Source of the DNA: Blastomussa wellsi
Taxonomy: Eukaryota > Cnidaria > Anthozoa > Scleractinia > Plerogyridae
Reading direction: 5' to 3'
DNA: 64,000 nt
Assembly (NCBI GenBank): GCA_947652115.1
Contig: OX393564.1
Coordinates: 23,173,076-23,237,075 of the forward strand
Below, piece by piece: positions 34,929 to 64,000 of this stretch (the first letter of the stretch is position 1; every line of letters starts with the position of its first letter). Under the pieces are notes generated by a model. That model was not told the DNA's origin and ran no database searches. It saw nothing but the letters and a program-made list of their open reading frames with translations. The translations under genes were made by a program, and so were the position numbers.

Positions 34929-36789
34929 GTTCTTTACTCAGAAAGTTAAACAGAGTTATACTGCAAAAACGTCAGTAGCCATGTGCCATTATGAGATATG
35001 CGTTGCATCGCAAATGGACATAATGGATATACATATTACCGTAACCGCAAACAGCATTGGGAATTTAGACAGCTTACTGTATAATAAGGCCGTAGTAGTT
35101 TTCACACGGGGAGAAAGAAAATCGGAATTTGCATAACACAACAACAAAAAAACATGATGGCAGGCACGGTAAAAGTGTCGCCATTCACTGACCCTCCCCC
35201 GTCTTATTGGTCAACGCAAATTGCGCGGGTTTAGGAACAAAGCAAAAAGCTAGGACACGTCTTTCGTTAATTATTCTGGCACGCAATATCAAGAGACAGA
35301 GTTTAAAAATTCACCATCACCTTCATTTACGAGAGTTTATATTATGGAGCATATGTTGCCTTTTAGCCTCTAGGTCGGAACGAGTCTATATATTAACGAA
35401 ACTTATGAAAATGTTTTTCACCTGCATGCTCATTTTTATGCAAATCAAACTAAGTTTCATATGAAACGCACGAAGGCTCGTTTTGAAATAGAGGCTAAAA
35501 GGCTCTATATACGAGATGCGCGCGCAGGGAATCGTGGTAGCTTTGTGCGCGCGCCAAGTCTCGAAGATGTCGTGTACGTGATGCAGACTCCCATGATTTA
35601 TATCCGCGGTACTGAAATCTCGATGTATCTTGACGTGCTTTTTCTTCCCGTCTGGGGAAAAGTAAACGGCTGCTCGCAATCTAGATGTAACTGTAAATGC
35701 CACTTTCTGAAAACTGGCAGGTTTCCTACGGGATTCGTTCGCAATACACGGATTATTCCAGGATTATTAGATAGAGGCTGTTCTTTTATTTATGAAGTAT
35801 TAAATATTATAAAACACTGTTAAAAACTGAACCCAGCACCATACTAACCAAACTTCGAACAAATGAAAAAAAAAATCAACCTCTCCATTTAACAAACCAA
35901 ACAAATCAACCTTGTTCGTTTTTGTGCAACAGACTAACTCTAGCTTGTGTAATAATTTTTGAAGATATTGTAAAGACGCTTCGTTAATCAAGAGAGCTTT
36001 CTCTTGATAGTACTTTATATGTATTTTTTACGTCAGGGAATTCTGTAATATATTTGAGTACAACAGATCAAAATTTATAAACAACTCTTTATTGATACAC
36101 TTGGTCTGGTGTTTTGTATTTGTTTTACTGAATGAAAGAATAGAGAAGGGATTAACTTTGAATTGGCAACGATTGCACCTACCGGTTATTTTTCTCAACC
36201 AAAAAACCTGATGTGGGTTTGCGCAAGCACTGTAGACTGTTCACAGCCGCTATATTATTTCAACGCAAAAGAACGCGCGCGAGCAAAACAAAGCTCCCCG
36301 CCCCCTACCCCTTCGTGCCTCACGGTTTGTGCTGGAGTCCAGTTCTCTCGCGATTCATTCATTGCGTTCGCCGATCAAGGAAAAATACGAAAAAATAGCG
36401 GACTGTGAAGAGTCCACTGATGATTTGTGAACAATCCCAATAGACTTTGTCCACCAACATCGATGACGTCACATGTAAATCGGGTCGTCACCAGGGCGTT
36501 CTCTTGTAACCACAACGGCTTCGGGAACGTCACCAGACAAAAAGTTTAAATGAGCAGCACAGTAGCTCTGCACACGCGCTTAACATGTATATTTGATTTT
36601 CCTAACCGCCCTCTGCACAAAAAATATAATAATTGACCAATATCTGGCTATCAGACAGTTTCGACCTTGAGGGAATCCAACGGATTGAAACAATCACTAG
36701 ATAATTTTTCTTTTTGCTGTCGTGGCTGTCTTCGCAAACTCATACTGATCTAATGTTTCCCTTTTAACCAATATCTCTGACGTCGGGAG

Positions 36790-37060
36790 GCGCGCTGGAC
36801 TACAGATCAGGCGGTCCGGGTTCGAGGCCTGGCCGGGGCACTGCGTTGTGTTCTTGGGCCAGACGCTTAACTCTCACAGTGCCTCTCTTCACCCATGGGT
36901 ACCAGCGAATTTAATGCTGGGGGTAACCCTGTCATGGACTAGCATTCCATCCAAGGTGGAGTAAAAATACTCTCAGTCGCTTCATGCTGTGGAAACCGGG
37001 ATAAGCTCCGGCCTCATGGGCCACTAGGCTCTTATGCAGACTTGACCTTTACCTGTCTAC
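36790..37060 (+). mobile_element. tRNA-derived SINE, near full length
   Basis: The head has a tRNA-like A-box region (GCGCTGGACTACAG) and a B box (GGGTTCGAGGCCT). The body (GGCACTGCGTTGTGTTCTTG, CTAGCATTCCATCC) and tail (GGAAACCGGGATAAGCTCCG) are shared with the copy at 63592-63885. Pieces occur at 9871, 10298, 33540 (-) and 41088 (-). Confidence 0.8.
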
Positions 37061-37419
37061 GACATTTTGAACGCACGTGACAGATAGTTCGCATTAAATT
37101 TAACATTTAGCAGTCATAATTCTGCTTAAAAAATAAAACAAATAAAGCAAACACTGACAGTTAAGTTTATCTTAACATAACATTTTTCAAGACAAAACAT
37201 GAGCACGTGTAAGATTCAAAAGCGCCACCTATCGTGGAAGTATACTACGAATCATTTTTTGACGCGAAATTCTGAGAGCGAGAGTCGCCCGTGCGTCTCT
37301 CCCCTTGCGATTTCCCGCGACCATTTTTCCACTTGCGCTCTCGTTTCCAGAGTCTTATTAAGGTGCATACTCGACGTACTAACAAAGAAAGATCGACTTC
37401 TCGATGCCTGCGTTGAAGC

Positions 37420-37745
37420 TATTGCACAGGTAGCCCATGCTCCTTTGGGAGCCATCAACATGACATCATGTAACAACGCAAATATAAAAGTTTGTATGGG
37501 ACTTTAACGATCGTATAAAACAGTTCGAAATATGGAAAAAAATGATTAAAACGACTTCCCTCTCCCCTATTGTGCATTACTGTGTTTCCGTGGCGTCTGG
37601 GGCCGTTTCAAAGCCAGGGGAGAGGTACAAGGGGAGGTAAGTCGTTTTATTAAAATGTTTAGCCATATTTCGAACTGTTTTATACGTTACGCAATGTCAT
37701 GTTGACGGCTCCCAAAGAAGCTTGGGTTACCTGCAGTGTCAAACG
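37420..37745. repeat. Foldback element just 3' of CDC5L
   Basis: Arms with CAGGTAGCCCATGCTCCTTT and ATCAACATGACAT are matched by ATGTCATGTTGAC and AAGCTTGGGTTACCTG. A second inner pair reads AAAACAGTTCGAAATATGG and CCATATTTCGAACTGTTTT. On the minus strand, AATAAA at 37646-37651 inside it lies about 320 nt past the CDC5L stop and could serve as its polyadenylation signal. Confidence 0.7.
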
Positions 37746-37970
37746 TCTCATAAAATCGTTATCCCGACTGAAAATTCAGCATTCTGTGTTTTTACATAAC
37801 TACGAGTGTAAGCCAATTATCACAGGCGTCTTTATGGGCTATAAAAGAATGAATGTGGCACGTCTCGTCTTTTGAGTCGAGAAAATCTTTGCTCTCGATC
37901 AGCATTTCTAGTGTCCGTCTAAGCACTGGAGAACTGGAGATGTAGGTAGGCCAACATTTGAAGCAAAATA

Positions 37971-61599
<23,629 letters not shown>

Positions 61600-61997
61600 G
61601 GTGTCAGGTGAAGTAAAGTAGCTTCTTAAAAGGATTACGTTTGGGTCAAGACACAAAATCCAACAGATTTATAAAGAAATTCCTTGTGCAGAACTTCGGG
61701 TCAAGAAAGCAAAATGGCGAACTTTCCCAGCATTCCCATGGTTTCGTCATGTATGAGGGCACGGAATGTATCTCACAAATGCTTTAGTTCGAACCGAAAA
61801 ACACGTGGCTTGAAAAACAAATGCGAATGAAACTTTGCTCATGAATCCCACATATTCAGTTCAATCTTGCAAACAGCAAGGATTCGCATTTATTTTTGCT
61901 TTTGCCCGTATATCAATATTTAACATGACTGCCCAGCAGAAAAGCACCTGTTAAATGAACGCGTGGGCATTGGGCACTAAACTGTGAAAGAAGCATC
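61600..61997. promoter_or_regulatory. Bidirectional promoter region, CDC5L / unnamed gene
   Basis: Only 398 bp separate the CDC5L start codon (minus strand) from the start of the next gene (plus strand). The two transcripts must share this stretch if both starts are right. No TATA box is evident in either direction. Confidence 0.6.
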
Positions 61998-64000
61998 ATG
62001 GCGTCAAAAGTTAGATCTCGACTAAAGTTCTTTTCTCCTCACGTTGACGAGAAAATATTTAGAAGTCTTCAAAAACGCGTATCCCCACAGAAAAAATCTC
62101 AGCAGCTTGAATCTGCGAAAGGTTGGTTTCATGATATTTCAGGGCTCAAATAATTTATATCAATGCAGACCAACCCCAAAAGACCAAAAACCTGGGTTTA
62201 CCTCGGTGTAAAAATCTGTGACTTTTTTCTTTATTTTTGAGCTATTATTGTTCTATTATTATTATTGTTCTTACATATTGTTCTGAGTTCTTTGTTATCT
62301 TGTTCGTTCTTTGTTTTACGTCACTCGTGAGTTTCACAGGTTTTTACACCGAGGATGAGTTATTTTGAGAACTGAAGTAAAGTTCCTGTACGAAGTCTGT
62401 AAATCGAATTGTCATGAGAGCTACATAAAATCAGCTTGGGCTGCCTGTGGTTAAAAATAGATACCGGTACTTGCATTATTTTGCCTGTCTTTTGCTTCTT
62501 GTCATCAAGTTAAGAAGGGTGGAGATCTCTTACAATTTTTTTTTCATTCAATTTGGAAACAGATAAAAGAAGTGAGAGTGTCAAGAAAACTCAAAAACAT
62601 ATCATTAGTGATGGGCAACCATTACCAGGTGTACAAAGAATAGAGAGACCTGTTCATAGCATGAATTCAAAGGTAGGTTCTATAAATGATAGCACATGTA
62701 TTGTGGCCTAATGATCTTTTAGGGGCCTAATCAGTCATGCCTTTCTTTTCGTTTACATGCAAGAGTTTCAGTATTATATAGTTTACACAGAGCTTGTCTA
62801 AACGAAAGAGATTATTGAAAAACATGCTAAACACTTCCAATAACATAACTTACAGCAGTGCAATACGATTTCACTTCACTATACAGTTTCCATGAATTAT
62901 TTCAGTGGCATCAAAAATGGCGGAGGCTGACTGGGGCGTTTTAAGTAAACAAAGCTATTAACAGTACACGCAAATTGAATCCCGGTACTGTCTGTTAACT
63001 GAAATGTAAACTGAACATTTTATTACAGTTGAATAGAGGCAATCCAATGTTTGCGAACAAATGATTCAGGAATCTCTCGACTCAGACCAAATCTCTGAAC
63101 TTTAGTTGACTAGCCACAGAAAAACACTCTCACTTAAATTTTTCTTTTGATTCTCACAAGATAATTGCCAGTAATTTAGTCCAAAATTTCTGCTTTATTG
63201 GTTTTCTCAAATGAGACTCTTGTTGAGAGAGAAGTTACTCATCTCACAAAAAACTTACTTTTGTGTGGTACTGGGAAGAAACTGTCATGCTTCATCAGTG
63301 GGAAAGTGAAACATTCAGTTATGGCACTAGAAGCTAATAGCTGACGTAGAGAATTTGGAAAAGGTGACATTTCAAGCATTATTCCTTTGTCCAAGCAAAA
63401 TAAATTGAGTGGTTTGAGCCTAACTAGGGTCATCTTGTTGTTGGGCAAGGCAGTTTACAATTACCCGACTCTTCTTCCTACAGGTGCAAACTAAGGTACA
63501 TGTGTGAAAAGGAGACGGTAATAGGGCAAAATACTAAAAGTGGAATATTAACCAGCATTCCCGCCTATAAATAATAGATTACATGTACATGCGGTGACCT
63601 AATGGTCAGTGCACTGGACTCCAGATCGGACGGTTCAGGTTCCAGCCGTAGCCAGAGCACTGCGCTGTGTTCTTGGGCAAGACACTTTACTCTCACAAAT
63701 GTCTCTCTTCACCCAGGTGCATAAATGGGTATTGGCAAATTTACTGCTGGGTGTATCCCTGCGATGGACTAGCATCCCATCCAGGGGGGAGTAGGAAAAC
63801 TCTAGTCACTTCATGCTAAGGAAACCGGGATAAGCTCCAGCCTGATGGACCACTAGGCTCCGTTTATGTGCAGACTTTACCTTTTTACCATTCAGCCACA
63901 AATTTTACTCTACTGTACTATCAAGTACAGTAGAGTGTCTTAGGTGAAACAGGAACACTCACTTCATTTCTGACCTCTTTAGATCAAAGTCAATGTTAAC
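61998..64000 (+). CDS. Unrecognised gene, 5' part (runs off window)
   Basis: Exon 1 (61998-62121) begins MASKVRSRLKFFSPHVDEK and is followed by the donor GTTGGT. Exon 2 (62563-62672) continues in phase with SESVKKTQKHIIS and ends at GTAGGT. A strong pyrimidine tract and AG at 63483 then precede a possible 12-nt exon (63484-63495, VQTK) with donor GTACAT. The piece is basic, serine- and lysine-rich and looks disordered; I do not recognise the family. The first two exons are supported by phase and splice motifs, the third is tentative, and the remainder lies beyond the window. It is head-to-head with CDC5L. Confidence 0.5.
62201..62354. mobile_element. MITE with CCTCGGTGTAAAAA ends, copy 2
   Basis: The ends are CCTCGGTGTAAAAA and TTTTTACACCGAGG. 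The interior (TTTGAGCTATTRTT, GTGAGTTTCACAGG) matches the copy at 2934-3080 with small insertions. It lies in intron 1 of the unrecognised gene. Confidence 0.8.
63592..63885 (+). mobile_element. tRNA-derived SINE, full-length reference copy
   Basis: The tRNA-like head has an A-box region (TGACCTAATGGTCAGTGC) and a B box (GGTTCAGGTTCC). The body contains CTGTGTTCTTGGGCAAGACA, TCTCTTCACCC and GGACTAGCATCCCATCC, and the tail GGAAACCGGGATAAGCTCC ends in CTTTACC. At least four other full or partial copies lie in the window. Confidence 0.85.
63907..63936. repeat. 13-bp perfect inverted repeat, 4-nt loop
   Basis: ACTCTACTGTACT and AGTACAGTAGAGT flank ATCA. It is not followed by a T run that would suggest a terminator. 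Confidence 0.7.

Larger units (their letters stand above)
34049..37970. other. Intergenic region between the NOTUM-family gene and CDC5L
   Basis: No gene could be supported. An isolated frame of 120 codons at 35461-35823 (+) resembles nothing I know and lacks splice or codon support. The stretch contains a (GC)GTTTATT-rich repeat (34215-34645), a MITE end at 34876-34928, a SINE at 36790-37060 and a foldback at 37420-37745. Both flanking genes end towards this region, so it should hold two 3' ends. No AATAAA was found within about 1 kb downstream of the NOTUM-family stop. Confidence 0.5.

Noticed and set aside
35461..35823. 120-codon open frame, + strand, downstream of the NOTUM-family gene
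   Set aside because: No recognisable motif, no splice or promoter support, and surrounded by AT-rich intergenic sequence with similar-sized frames on the other strand.
63901..63940. Intrinsic transcription terminator
   Set aside because: A perfect hairpin without a following T run in a eukaryotic context; no reason to call a terminator.

Overview
The window reads as animal nuclear DNA. It is AT-rich, has large genes with many short exons and GT-AG introns, and carries a dense load of SINEs, foldback MITEs, a Penelope fragment and a Ty3/Gypsy-type retrotransposon. The gene content (a NOTUM-family esterase, CDC5L) is metazoan. The repeat style suggests an anthozoan cnidarian such as a stony coral or anemone; that assignment is an inference and no marker here proves it. 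All exon models were built by hand from splice motifs, reading phase and recalled family sequences, without alignment software.

Layout. 1-2685: upstream DNA, nothing convincing. 2686-6947 and 8264-11266 (+): two tandem four-exon paralogues of a BLVRB/flavin-reductase-like NAD(P)-binding protein with identical intron phases. 11267-20240: about 9 kb without a credible gene, rich in foldback elements, simple repeats and a SINE. 20522-34048 (+): a 12-exon NOTUM-family secreted carboxylesterase (451 aa model, Ser-Asp-His triad present). Its introns hold several MITEs, a SINE, a tandem duplication over one splice donor and a THAP-domain exon remnant. 34049-37970: intergenic repeats. 37971-61599 (-): complete CDC5L, 22 coding exons, 812 aa model, the Myb-like core of the PRP19/NineTeen spliceosome complex. 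61998-64000 (+): start of an unrecognised gene, head-to-head with CDC5L.

The most interesting object is inside CDC5L intron 2, antisense to the host gene. It is a Ty3/Gypsy-class LTR element (54266-60992) with two identical 154-bp LTRs and a 4-bp target duplication (AGAG). It has a gag with a CCHC knuckle and a candidate -1 slippery heptamer exactly in phase. A MYND-type zinc finger sits between the gag knuckle and the protease. Reverse transcriptase, RNase H and a D,D35E integrase follow. One small deletion breaks the reverse transcriptase frame. It is therefore a very young but apparently non-autonomous copy.

The host genes do not form a common pathway: the paralogue pair is probably redox/NAD(P)H-linked, NOTUM acts on extracellular Wnt, and CDC5L acts in nuclear splicing.
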